Positions 24,760-36,225 are shown, counted from the stretch's first letter. The stretch: 64,000 nt of DNA from Leucosporidium creatinivorum (GCA_001600635.1 BCKL01000009.1:248001-312000), one strand, 5' to 3'. Made by a program: numbers and translations. Notes: generated from the letters alone by a model not told the origin.

Positions 24760-25420
24760 GAACTCGCAAAGGGCAGCTCTCGGTCGGTCTTCGCGGGTAG
24801 AGGGAGCAGGGCCAAAGCTGCTTGAGGTTGAGTAGGATGGCAATGCTGCTCAGCCGAGTCTGTAGCTGGGTTGGGTCGGTTGGGGAGCGTGCACGGTTCT
24901 GCTTTGAACGACTTGGGCGAGCGACTGCCTCAACGCTCTCTCTCTCCTTCCCTTCACTTCTCCGCCGCCCCTTCCCCTCCGCTCTTTCTCTCCCTTCTTC
25001 TCCCCCTTCTCCCCCTTTTACACACCTATACTAGACCAACATGGCATCCAAGGTAAGCGCTCGGCGCATCCTATAGCGTTACAACCGAGTCGTTTCGCTG
25101 ATCCCACGTCGCGCTCTCTTTCGCTCATCTTTCGCCGCTTCCTGCTTGCTTCTAACGCTGCCTGCCGCTCTGAAACTGTAGCCCGTGCGCGAGTTCGACG
25201 TAGGTGTCCTTCCCTAGGTCTCTGCAGCTCTTACAAGCGTGTACTGACGCCGTTTCGTCTCTCCCTTTCCCTCACCGCGCGCAGGCCAAGCTCCTCCTGG
25301 CTCACTACCTCTCGGCTGCTCCTCAACACGGCACCAAGTGCACCGTTCGTCCTGGATGGAAGGCTCCCGTCACCAAGGTCGCTCAGGCAAGTCTTATACC
25401 GTTCAACTGTACGCCAGCTG
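24760..25420 (+). repeat. Inverted repeat B, left arm (ATP-citrate lyase promoter and 5' end copy)
   Basis: This segment matches 31345-30690 in reverse complement: promoter with CT-rich leader, start codon, first exons and the first about 30 nt of the next intron. Identity is high but not perfect (substitutions and small indels visible in the promoter; His to Tyr in LLAHYLSAAP). Left of about 24760 and right of about 25420 the similarity fades. Confidence 0.85.
25041..25388 (+). pseudogene. ATP-citrate lyase 5' fragment (first three exons)
   Basis: It begins with ATG at 25041 (MASK, then GTAAGC), followed by the 18-nt exon PVREFD and exon AKLLLAHYLSAAP to [10 protein letters not shown]. The donor after this exon is GC (CAG/GCAAGT), where the intact gene has GT (CAG/GTGAGT). 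Homology to the lyase stops about 30 nt into that intron, and no further lyase exon follows. Translation would give about 44 lyase residues and then unrelated sequence. With its promoter copy it could still be transcribed. Most likely a decayed duplicate end. Confidence 0.85.
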
Positions 25421-25566
25421 GCGCGAGCTGTTCTCGCCGCTCGGGCGCCGTGCTCCTCCGAGTCGCTTTCCGACTTCCTGCGGGAGACGTGTATACCTGG
25501 GTAGACCATAGCGGCAGAGCCCCAGATACTGGTAGAACGCAGGTATTGATCGAGTCGCCTTGTCGC
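25421..25566. other. Unique spacer between repeat arms B and A
   Basis: About 150 bp that join the lyase 5' fragment to the downstream flank of the intact lyase gene. It matches neither arm and probably marks a rearrangement joint. No coding signal. Confidence 0.45.
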
Positions 25567-26657
25567 CTTATTAGCGAGCAAGCAACTCGAGGAGAAGCGA
25601 GGAGCAGTTCTCGGCGGAGGGCTCGGGAACCAGGCGCCGCTCTGTAAGCCAGGATCGCGAGCTACGGAGTGCGAGAGCATCTTGAGCGTCTCTGAGCCGA
25701 CTCTTGACGTACATGCGCATGCACGGGGCCTCACGAATACCTCACAGCGAGGCAAGCTTGCTCTGAGCGCCGAACGGAAAGACTCAGCGAGCTGGTGTGC
25801 CCTGACGGCGGATGCGTACTCGACTACAAGAATCGGCTAGCGCTCTCCTCTCGCTGTACTTTCGCCTCTCTGACCCTTTGCGACTCTCGAAAAGACGACC
25901 GAGTGTGGAGACCGAAAGGACTGGAATCTAATTCATGGGCACGAATGACGAGGGAACGGAAAGAGAGAGAGCGAAGAAGAGAGAAAGCTAGAGAAGACCT
26001 GGTGAACGATGAGTTTTGCGACCCTGCTGCGACTACTTGCGCTCCGAGACGAGGACACGGGCCATGTCGAAGCTGCTCGGCGGGGAGGCTCGGTCAGCTC
26101 TACGGGCGCCGAAAATGCACAAGAGAGTACACGTACGCCTCGATGTGGATATCGTCGGAGGGGTGTCGATACAACGGCTGCTTGAGGCGCTTCTGGTCGA
26201 GGTGGTGACCTAGTAGAACGAGCGAGAAAGAGGGTTCGGCGAAGGTCAGCGACCGAACGACGGCGACGACGGGCTCTGAACGGCGCTCAACGGCGACAAA
26301 CGACGGCAAACACTCACCAATGAATCCAATGGAGCGACCGAGAACAAAGAGACCGTTGAGGGTTCCAATCTATTGGGAAGGGACGGGTCAGCGCCGAAGC
26401 CCTCGCCGAGAAGCTCGCTCGAGACGACTCACGGTCATGTACTCGTCAGCCTCCTCGCGAGTGAAGGCTCCAGACGAGCGGAGGAGATCAACGAAGGACT
26501 GTTGTTTTGGTGAAGCAGGAGAAGTAGGAGGAAGAGGAGAAGGAGGAAGCGGCGAAGTCAGCTTCGGCTCTCGAGTCGCTTCGAGCGGGAAGAGTACTCA
26601 CGACGGCGACTGTAGGTGAGCAGATGCGAATGAGAGGTGATAGAAGAGGTGTAAGTG
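25567..26657 (-). repeat. Inverted repeat A, right arm (3' end of intact ATP-citrate lyase gene)
   Basis: Partner of 19529-20612. 25868-26657 reads as identical to the left arm; 25567-25867, beyond the lyase stop codon, is diverged. The sharp change from identity to about 85% a few hundred bases past the stop suggests a conversion-tract border. Confidence 0.9.
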
Positions 26658-29600
26658 ATGATGAGATGGAAGTAGAATGCGAGGGAGGGAGAACGAGAAG
26701 TCAGCTTTCTGCGCGCTCGCTCGCCGACCCCAAGTGAGACGAAACGCACTGGCTCCATCGACGTTGAGGATGAGGGTGTCCTTCTTGGCCGAAGTGACCT
26801 CCTCGGTGGCGAGGGCGTAGTCGAGGAACTCGGTCGAAGGGAAGTGCTTCTTAACGTAGGCGACGACGAGCGAGACACGAGCATCAGGGTTGGTCTTGGA
26901 CTTGATCTTGTGTCCAATACCGGGGATGAGCTTGTTGGCCTTGCGCATCGAGTCGACGAACTCGCGGGGAGTGAGTCCGAGGTCCTTGGCGCGCGAGAAC
27001 TCGGCGGCGGCTCCATCGAGAGCTCCTCCGAAGCGGGTTCCGATGGTGAGGAGTCCAGAGACGAGCGAGGAGACGAGGTCCTTGCCGGCACGGGTGGTGA
27101 TGACAGTGTTCATGGCTCCCGAGACGGCGGGTCCCTGTAAAAGCGAGTCGAGTTAGCGAGCGGTCGAGGAAAAGCGAGGGTGAAAAACGTACGTGGTCGG
27201 CGGTGAGCATGAGAACCATCTCGAGGAACTTGCCGGCGTAGTCGGGGAGACGACGCTTGAACCAGAGAAGGGAGAGGACTCCTCCGATTCCGATGTCCTC
27301 CTCGAAGACCTTCGAGATGGGCATTCCGGCGTAGAGGAGCTCCTGGCCACGCTCGTCCGAGATGGTGGAGATGAAGGCGGCGGGCTTGCGGACCATGCCG
27401 AGCTCCTGAGCCCACTTGTAGTCGATGGGGATCGAAGGAGGGTTTACCTCGGGCTTGGGGACGATGTCACCCGAAGCGACGAGCTTCTCGTAGGTCGACT
27501 TGAGCACCTCGGGGAGGTCCTCGAAGGTGGGGGGAACGATGAAGCCAGCGGCGCGCATGGCGTTGTTCTTGGCCTCGGCGGTCTCGAGGTCCGAGTTGGC
27601 CATGGATCCGGCGTGACCGAACTGAACGTCGGTGGCGAACATCTTGGCGCAGGTTCCGATGGCCCAAGCGACGATGGGCTTGGTGATCTGTCCCGACTTG
27701 ACGGCATCGATGACGCGGTACTCCTCGATACCACCGACCTCACCGAGGAGGACGAGCATCTTGCAGTTGGGGTCGGCCTCGTAGCGGAGAAGGTGGTCGA
27801 TGAACGAGGTTCCGGGGTAGCGGTCACCTCCGATGGCAACTCCCTCGTAGGTACCGTTGGTGGCTGTGGGAGTGAGAGTATGAGGTTAGCGACGGGAGCT
27901 CATCCGCTGAGGAAAGCTCGAGCCGAGACTCACTAAGCGAGAGGATGTTGTTGAGCTCGTTCGACATTCCTCCAGACTTGGAGACGTAGGCGACGGATCC
28001 GGCGCGGTAGAGCTTGGAGGAGAGGATGTTGTCCATCATTCTGCGAGCGAGTTTCGAGGTCAGCAAAAGTTCTCGGCAAAAGCGAAACAAGTCAAACTCA
28101 CCCTCCGGTGTTTCCGATCCTGAAGCATCCGGGCTTGATACCTCCAACGGTGGCGGGTCCGATGATCATGACGTTCTTGCGCTGAGCAGCCCAGAGGATC
28201 TCGCGAGCGTGGCGCTCGGGAACTCCCTCGGCGATGAGGGCGATGGCCTTGATGCTGGGGAATTCGAGGCACTCGAGGGTCGACTGGTAGACGGAACGCG
28301 ACGAGGCGAAGTTGACGACGACGTCGGCCTCGGGGCACTTGGCGATGGCATCGGCCATGGAAGCGAAGACGGGGAGGAGAGTCTCCTTGGTTCCCCAGTA
28401 GAACTTCTGGACGTGGTGGCCTCCGAAGGGGTAGATCATGGCGGCGACGGAAGGAGTCTTGCGACCGCAGGCGAAGTCGAAGTCGAGCATGCCCTGGATG
28501 GCGCGGGGCTGGAGTCCGTAGACGAGCGAGCGAGTGTGCTCGTCGAAGGGGCGGTACCAAGGGCGACCTCCCTCAGCGGCGACGTTGTCGAACGAGACGA
28601 TGCGGTCCTGGGGGTTCTCGCGCGAAGGAGCGGGAGCATCGGCGGGGAGAGCGGCGGACTTGGCCGAGGGGGAGGGAGGGGAGACGGGGGTGAGGGTGCC
28701 GGTGATGTCCTTAGGGGCCGAGTCGGCGAGGGTAGCGGCAGCCTTGGTGATTCCGAGTCCGAGGGGAACGATGGTGGTGATGTGGGACTCGGGGCCGAAG
28801 CTGAGGGGAGAGAGCGAGAGGTCAGCCTTGCGCTCTAGTTCGACGAAGCGAACGGCTCGACTTACACCTCGATGTGGACACCAAGAGTCTCTCCGAGGAG
28901 ACGCATGGCCTTGAGACCCTCCTGGTAGTTGGGTCCTCCACGACGAACGAAGATGCGGACCTTGTGCTCCTGGAGCTTGTGCTGGTACTCGCGAAGGGCG
29001 GTGATGATTCCCTTGAAGGTGGCGGCGACATTGGTGAAGTTGGCGATACCTCCACCGATGAAGAGGAGCTTGCCCTCGGCGTTGGGGGTGCCGCGGGTCA
29101 TGAGGTCGACTGAGGAAGACGAGGAAAGTCAGCTTCGGCTCTCGCGCGAGGAGGGAGGAATCGAGCGACTCACGGATGGTCTTGGCGTACTCGTAAGTCT
29201 GGCCCTGAGTAGGAGCTCCAGAGTACTCTCCGTAGTTGGCGAGCTCGTGAGCGAATCCGTGAGCGGCGATGGCGTCGCTGCGAGGGAAGGCCGAAAGTCA
29301 GCTCGCGCTCGCTCGGAGGCGAAGGCTCAGAAGCTCACGAGTAGACGACCGAAGCTCCTCCACCAGCAACCATGGTCCAGACACGTCCCTCAGCGTTGAG
29401 GACGGTAAGCTTGAGCGAAGCACCAGTCGACGAATCGAGCTTGGCGATGTACGCCTCCTCCTTGGTGAGGTCACGTCCGAAGCTGTTGGTGGGACGAGTT
29501 AGCTCTTTCTGTCGCTTATTATCGCTTCTGCAGCTACTCACGGAGGGGGCCAGACCATGCCGGGTCCACGGTCAGCAAGGATCTTGCCGGCAACGGGGGT

Positions 29601-31067
29601 GGCAGCCGAGGGGTTGTAGACGGAAGGGTCGCGAGCGATAGCCCACTTGGGGCCGACAATGAACTCGGCGGTCTATCGAGAAGAGAACGTTAGCAATCCG
29701 CTCTCGCAGAGTAAGCGAGATGTAGCTCACCTGGTCGAGCTTGGCGGCCATGTCAAGGTAGAAGATCTCGGTCTTGCCCTCGACCTCAACGGCGACGAGG
29801 GGGTTGATCTCGAGGTAGGCAAAGTGAAGGTCGACGTAGACCGAGTAGAGACGGGCAATGAAGTCGACGAGGGCCTCCTTGACCTCACCACCGGCGACAT
29901 CCTTGAGGAGACCGGCCTTGATGGCCTCGCGGTCGGGAAGCTCGCCTCCGACGGGGACGAGGAGCTGGATAGCCTTGGCGTCGACATCACCGACCTCGAC
30001 TCCTCCCTCGTGGGTGAAGAGGATGACATCTCCCTCGCGGACCGAGTTGATGCAGATGTAGAACTCGGAGTCGGAAGGGTGGGGAAGGAAAGGCTCGACG
30101 ATGAAGGTGTTGAGGGTACCGGTGGTCTTCTCGACCTGTGTAGTGAGGGAGAGCATCTCGTTAGCTACAGAGCGGAGATGGCGGAGCTGATTCTTTTCAC
30201 TTACGAGGACCTGCTTGCCGGCGCGCTCCTCAATCCACTTCCTGCCCTCGGACCACTCCTTGTTCAGGGCACTGCAAATTGATGAGGTACATCGTCAGCG
30301 AATGAGCGTGAACTCGGAACGCGATTCGCGCTATAGAGACGCACAGAAGTCCAGCCTTTCCACGACGCTTGATGAGCTGGTCGGGCTTGACGACGAGCTT
30401 CTCAGTGAAGACCCAGCCGGGGAGCGACGAGTCGGGGGTGAGGGCACCGGTAGCAGGGTCCCAGGAGACCTGAAGAGGTGAGGTTAATCGTTAGTGGACG
30501 AGCTCTGGAGCATGTTGGGGTGCGAAAGGCGGAGGCGCGATCCATCCCCATCTGTAGCTCGTTAATCAGATCCGTCTGGATGGAAATGCACATTGATAGC
30601 CGATCATCCATTAGATGTAGTGCGATCATGCTACATGTACCTCCGTCGCTCTTCGGCGCACAAGTTGCGTTGGGGGTCGCGTTGTCGCGCTGGCGTTGCA
30701 GTGCAGCGGCATAGAACTCACCTGAGCGACCTTGGTGACGGGAGCCTTCCATCCAGGACGAACGGTGCACTTGGTGCCGTGTTGAGGAGCAGCCGAGAGG
30801 TGGTGAGCCAGGAGGAGCTTGGCCTGCGCGCGGTGAGGGAAAGGGAGAGACGAAACGGCGTCAGTACACGCTTGTAAGAGCTGCAGAGACCTAGGGAAGG
30901 ACACCTACGTCGAACTCGCGCACGGGCTACAGTTTCAGAGCGGCAGGCAGCGTTAGAAGCAAGCAGGATGCGGCGAAAGATGAGCGAAAGAGAGCGGGAC
31001 GTGGAATCAGCGAAACGGCTCGGTTGTAACGCTATAGGATGCGCCGAGAGCTTACCTTGGATGCCAT
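26033..31067 (-). CDS. ACL1: ATP-citrate lyase, single-chain (animal-type fused) form
   Basis: A multi-exon gene (about 15 exons), start at 31067 (MASK), stop TAG at 26035-26033, about 1150 residues. It cleaves cytosolic citrate to acetyl-CoA and oxaloacetate. Domain order matches human ACLY: ATP-grasp/succinyl-CoA-synthetase-beta part ([36 protein letters not shown]), citrate-binding and CoA-binding parts ([30 protein letters not shown]), the catalytic phosphohistidine loop in [20 protein letters not shown], and the citrate-synthase-like C terminus ([46 protein letters not shown]). Unusually small exons: 12 nt (MASK), 18 nt (PVREFD) and 8 nt (26602-26609). Basidiomycetes keep one fused gene, while Pezizomycotina have two subunit genes. 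It is the supply step for lipid synthesis and lies beside the desaturase. Confidence 0.95.
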
Positions 31068-31345
31068 GTTGGTCTAGTGTAGGTGTGTATAAGGGAGAAG
31101 GGGGAGCAGAGGGGAGAGAAAGAGCGGAGGGGAAGGGGCGACGGAGAAGTGAAGGGAAGGAGAGAGAGAGCGTTGAGGCAGTCGCTCGCCCAAGTCGTTC
31201 AAAGCAGAACCGTGCACGCTCCCCAACCGAGCTACAGACTCGACCCGAGCAGCATTGTCATCCTACTAGACCTCAAAAAGCTTCGGCCCTGCTCCCTCTA
31301 CCCGCGAAGACCGACCGAGGGCACTTGCCCTTGCAGTCGGCGCGC
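30690..31345 (-). repeat. Inverted repeat B, right arm (promoter and 5' end of intact ATP-citrate lyase)
   Basis: Partner of 24760-25420; contains the working start (31067), the first three exons and the promoter of the intact gene. The CT-rich leader (reverse strand, about 31170-31085) is conserved in both arms. Confidence 0.85.
31085..31175 (-). promoter_or_regulatory. Pyrimidine-rich core promoter/leader of ATP-citrate lyase
   Basis: Read on the gene strand, this is a C/T run (CTCTCTCTCCTTCCCTTCAC, then CGCCCCTTCCCCTCCGC and CTCCCCCTTCTCCCTT) ending about 18 bp before the ATG. The same block sits before the fragment start at 25041. Such CT blocks mark strong promoters in basidiomycetes; no TATA box visible. 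Confidence 0.45.
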
Positions 31346-32037
31346 CAGCTGCCCCCAACCTTTTCGGTGGAGAGGAGAAAGGGAAGGAGGAAGGAGGAGG
31401 GAAGGACAGAGCAAGACGACTTAGATACGCGTCTTTGATTACTTCTTTGACGCGTCCCTACTTCAGCAAGCGAGCTCGGTCGGCGAAGGGGGCGCTCGGC
31501 GATAGATCCTGCGTGTATGCTGTCGCGAAGGGCTTGGGAGGGCGAAGGGAGAGGGCTGGGAGAGTCGTACAAGATGCATAGAGCAGCTGAAAGTAACGTT
31601 CCGACTCTACAGGACGCAAACCACCGAAGCACCGGCCCATCGAGGGTATCCCCGCTCCTCCCACCTGCGAAGCGGAAGGCGTCGGAAGAAGGTGGGTCGT
31701 GAAAGTGCACCAGAGGTCTCTTGAGCTGCCGTGCAGCGTTCTGCAGCATTGCAAAGACTTTCATTGATCTACAACAAGGTCTCGGCGAAGCTGAGGCAGC
31801 TCGGACATGGCAGAGGAGCTCGACAGAAGATGTTCTCCGCGCGAATTGAAGAGGGTGACCTTTACAGGGGTATTACTCCACTCAGCAGGTAGACTTAGTG
31901 AGAATTGGCTGGTCAGTATTGCCAGCCTACGCCGTCCTGTTGGGCCGCTCGGAGAGCTAATTGTAGTGCTCGGCGAAGCTCAACTCGACTGAATCTCGGC
32001 TTGTAGGATGCTGATAAGGATACATGACATCTACCGT
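31346..32037. other. Intergenic between ATP-citrate lyase promoter and endopolyphosphatase 3' end
   Basis: About 690 bp, with open frames but no recognisable protein on either strand. It presumably holds upstream regulatory sequence of the lyase gene. Confidence 0.45.
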
Positions 32038-34553
32038 CTAGGCGTCACTCTTTGAACTAACAAACATCCTCTTCCTATAATCCTTCCACTCACTCCCACC
32101 CTTCGCAATCCTCCTCGCCAACTTCAACCACCTCCCGAGCGTCAAATCCTCCATCTCATACGGCGTCAAATCCTCCTCCCTCAGCCTCTTGACCACCTCC
32201 TCAACGCCCATCCCACCTCTCACAGCCTCTCTCACCACCTCCGACCACATCCCCAACTCCCCCTCCTCAGCCTCCATTCCCATCAACCTCTCCGCCACCT
32301 CCTCCGCCGTCCTCGTCGTATACTCCACCACCCACTCGGGTCTCGGTCGTTCCCCACCTTCCTTCAATCGAGCAGCAGAGCCATACCCCTCGTGGGCGTT
32401 GAACTCGTCGAGGCGGAGGAAGTATTGGGTGAAGGAGAGGGGGGTGAGGAAAGAGTTGGTGCGGGAGGGGGAGTGTGAGGAGGAGTAGCGAGGGAGTGGT
32501 GGGTAGGAGGGGCGCTTCTTCTTTTTGCGGAGGGGCGTGAGGGGTTCGAAGGGAGAGGAGGGGGAGGTCGGGGCGAGGAGGGATGTGAGAGAGTCGGAGA
32601 GGGAGGAGGGGAGGTGGTGCTCGAGGAAGGAGGTGAGCTGGGATAGTGCTGATGAATCCTTGTCGTCCTCTTCCTCCACGTCTTCGTCCTCGTCGTCCGC
32701 CTCCCACACCGACGCGGTCGTCTCGTTCCCTGCCCTTGCCATCTCCAAACTCGGCGGCTGCCTCCACTTGCCCTCGATCGTCGTGTTGTACTCCCAGATC
32801 CTGAACGCCGGCAGATAGGTCGGGATGACGCTCGGGTTGATGTGCACGACGTTGAAATCCCGCTCTTTGGCCTTCTTCTCGGACGGCAGGTTTCCGTACT
32901 GCTTGAACAGGTTCTCCATGAGGACGGAGGAAGATCCGAATGTTGAGAAGGGAGGGTAGGAGTCGGAGAAGTCGAGTAAAGCGTCGTCAAGGGAGAGGGA
33001 GTCGGCCGAGGAGAGGAGGTGCTTCTTGCCTTTACGCTTGCCCTTCTTAGGCATGACATCGTCGGATTGGATGAAGGAGAAGTGATCGACGTTCATGTGG
33101 CCGAAGAGATGTCTGCGAAAGAGCGAGGAGATCAGCCTCTGAGTCGACTTCGGCGCTCGACTCGGAACTCACCCAACGATCGTATCGTGGAACGACAGCA
33201 CGAGCTCGCCATACCGCGAGTAGCATCCCTCGTACCAGGTGGCTTGAGTAGCCGGCACATGCCCCGTCATCCACACCTGCATCCCCCTCGCCCTCGCCAA
33301 CAGCAGCTGCTGTTCGAGCCACAGCAGTTCCTCCGTCCCCGGATCATCGTCCTTCTTGAATGAGCTCCCGTCCCTGGCAAATGAGGGACATCCATCCACC
33401 GCTTTGTTGTTCTGGAAGAAGTACAACGTGTTGAGCGAGACGAGGAGGAGTTGGCTGGGGACGGCTTCGACTGAGTAGTAGCCGCCTCGGGCGAAAGAGT
33501 GCAGGTGGACCTCGGGGATGAAGTGCTTCCAGACGGAGAGGAGCTCGTTAGTGATCTTGGAAGGACCGGCGAACATGATATTGTGAGGCTGCGAACGCAA
33601 GCTCCGTCAGCTCGAGAGCAGCATCGCCGAGGGCTCCGAACTCACGAAGATGTCGTTGTTGCCTATGCTGGTGACGATAGGGACCTTGCCGAAAGTCTTG
33701 CGCATCCTACTGGCGATGTAGCGGTTCAATCGAAGGATCTCGGGGAGGGAGCGAGGGTATCGAGTGTCGATGTCTGCGAAGGGAGAGGAGGGTCAATCTC
33801 GGCGACGAGCAGGCGTGGAAGGGCATGAGGAGCTCACCATGACGAGCGTTATCTCCTGTCCAGACCACAAAGTCGACTTTGCCCTTGAAGTGCTCCTCTA
33901 GCCAGTCGAAAGTGGCATTGATGAGGGTGAGCGGGGCGTCGCAGTCGCTGTGGGAGAATCGCAGAGTTAGCAGGTTGCGCCGAAGCAGCGTGTAGACTGT
34001 TAGCTTCCTGAGCTCTCTCCATGCTTCCTCGCCCTCCTACGCCCTCCCATCGCCCTCCAGCACTCAGCTTGCACAACAAAGCTGCTTCGGCGAGCGCTCG
34101 GAGCTCATCTGCGGCGCTGAAGCCTCCTCGTTGAGCTCCGAGGCAGTCCAGTCAGCAGTAACAGGCCGCACTCCGCTTGTGCAAACGCTTCCAAGCCCTA
34201 CATCCCGATCTCCCTCGCCGTCATCGCGCACGTGCAGGCAGCACCCAGCGCTGCAGCCTTCCAGACAGCTGTATCGAAGCATGAAGCACCACTCACCTGA
34301 CCGAAGTCCCCCAATATCCTGCTCTCTCGTCCGATGGATCATCCTTCCCTCCTCCGTGGCAAGCAGAGCTCTCGCTCGAGTTGAAGCGATAGAAAGTGTC
34401 CGGGTGGAGATCCGTCAAGTGGATGAAGCGGCCCTGTAGCTGAGTCGTTGCTGTACTAAGCTCCTGCTCGACGATTTGGGGGCTCAGAGTCGACGCTGTG
34501 ACGAGTGAGACGAGCACTGAGAGCGCTGAGAAGGCGGAGGTGGTGGGGCGCAT
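32038..34553 (-). CDS. PPN1: Vacuolar endopolyphosphatase (PPN1 family)
   Basis: A multi-exon gene; the start at 34553 gives a signal peptide or membrane anchor ([20 protein letters not shown]). The calcineurin-like metallophosphoesterase motifs follow in order: [36 protein letters not shown] and the last pair GHMNVDHF. This set, with [16 protein letters not shown] and a Lys/Arg- and Ser/Pro-rich C-terminal extension ([26 protein letters not shown]), is typical of fungal Ppn1, which cuts long polyphosphate chains in the vacuole. An acidic insertion ([13 protein letters not shown]) lies in the tail. Length about 660 residues. Confidence 0.88.
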
Positions 34554-34862
34554 CTCGTCGTATACAGCGCACGGACGGGTCCTCAGTCCGCTAGTGCTGA
34601 GCTGTAGAAATGTATCCGAGGAGCGAAAACCGTGTCGTGTCGAGTCGTGTGATGAGGTGAGATTCGAGCGGAGGGCAAGCAGTCGGCAGAGCTGAGAGCG
34701 TACTTGACCAGGGTCGCAAGCAGCCGACTTGAGCTTTGTAGGTCGATGCACAGCCAGACTAAGCTCAACAGCACTGCTGCAGTATCAGAAGGGACTTGAG
34801 CCGACTTCGCATCTCCGTTTTGCCCTACAAACCCCGAAAGCTCGGCGCCGAGAACGGGAGAG

Positions 34863-36225
34863 TCACTCGTTGCTGGCAGCCCATGCAGCTACCCCAAGAG
34901 CACCCCTCGACCAATAAGATGCCCGACTTATGAACTGTCCCGTCGGTAGCACCCTCACGCCTCGCCTCCTACCCAGCTCACACAGCTGCCGCTCCTCCTC
35001 CTCAGCTCGGGGCAAGTTCGGCGGCGCGAATGGCACGGTGGGGCCGAATGGCAAGCATCGAGTGTAGCACAATGTCTCCAGACGAGGGAAGAGTCCGTTG
35101 GAGAGTGGGTCGGTGAAGACGGTGTGATTTGCGACGGTGTGTCGAAAGTCGAGTTTAACGAGAGTCGGAGGAAGAAGGGCGAAGAGAAGCTCGCAGTCGG
35201 TGTCGCGGAGAGAAGTGTTGATATATAGGCGAAGGGTTGTGAGGGAATGAGGGAATAGTGGGAGGAAATGATGGAAGTCCTGGTCGACTGGACTGCGTCG
35301 CCCGAAGTGCCGATCCGTCAAGCTGAGCGCTTGCAAGGCCGTGAAGGGTGTGAGGTCGAGCCGCTGAGAAGATGTAGGGTTGCGAGTGTAGGAGAGGTCC
35401 AGATTTTTGAGTGTCGCCGTGGACTGAAGCGCGAGGTGGGCGAATGAGGGGGCATTGGTCGAGAGCTTTCGGAGCTGCCAAGCTGGTGGGTCGGTCGCGA
35501 TGGCGAGGTGACCGTCAACGCCCCTCATGTTGAGCTCCTCGATGTCGGTTTGTACGTCGAAGAAGGTCGCCAGCGCCCGTCTCACTCCCTTCTCGCCGCG
35601 GACCGTCTCGGCCTTGTCCACCTTGCCCACAGACAAGACCTTGAGCTTCCTCCTGGATGAGTTCAGCGCTGCAACGATTCCTCCGAGCTCCATTCCCAAT
35701 CCGCCCGAGAAGCTCACGTGCACCGCGTCGAGGTGCGGGCAGAGCTGGAGCACTTGAGCCAGCTCGGGGAGCTGGACGTTGGAAGGCTGTCGGAAGTCGC
35801 GACTGCAGACCTTGAGCTGTCGGACGTAGCCACCCAGATGAGGGTGAACTATGAGTGTGTGAATGATGGAGAACGAGGGGTGTAGGTTGCTGGCTGCCGC
35901 CTGATCGCCGAGGTTGGCGCTGGGAAATGGAGGCGGCCGGTCATATCCGGTGTCCAGGTGTAGCGTAATCATTCGGTAGAGAGGATCTCGAGCGACAGCG
36001 AGGAGCGCGTTTGAGACTCTGCAGAGGTGTGCAAGTTGGCGCTGGGCGCCCACAGCACCGTCGACGTGACCGTCTCTCAGCGAGGCGTCCACGAGGTCGA
36101 GGATGACGGAGAGGATCTCGGTGGGAAGGTTGTTGAGGTTGTTGGGCGACGAGCTGCTGTAGCATAGCGATTAGCGCGGGTAGGAGCGGAGAGCAGCGGA
36201 GAACGCACCTGGGAGGCGAAGACAT
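34863..36225 (-). CDS. F-box protein with leucine-rich-repeat-like region
   Basis: Exon 1 is only MSSPP plus two bases (36225-36209). After an intron (GTGCGT to TGCTACAG with GCTAATC), exon 2 reads SSSPNNLNNLPTEILSVIL then LVDASLRDGHVDGA, an F-box start, and QLAHLCRVSNALLAVARDPL. The rest has LRR-like spacing (LKNLDLSYTRNP, LQALSLTDRHFG, LTTLRLYINTSLRD, LVKLDFRHTVANH). Probable SCF ubiquitin-ligase adaptor; target unknown. A region downstream of the F-box carries FSIIHTLIVHPHLGGYVRQL. Length about 440 residues. Similar in layout, but not in sequence, to the F-box-like gene at 17.6 kb. Confidence 0.72.

Noticed and set aside
27193-28838. Long rightward open frames opposite ATP-citrate lyase (247 and 274 codons, Gly/Asp/Glu/Leu-rich)
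   Set aside because: They mirror the lyase exons on the other strand, an effect of strong third-position GC bias, and break at lyase intron borders.
29647-30282. A 211-codon rightward frame opposite the lyase N-terminal half
   Set aside because: Same antisense shadow effect; no independent motif.
19529-31345. Reading the inverted repeats as terminal repeats of one giant mobile element
   Set aside because: The arms are pieces of a host gene; no transposase, target duplication or terminal motif is seen between them.
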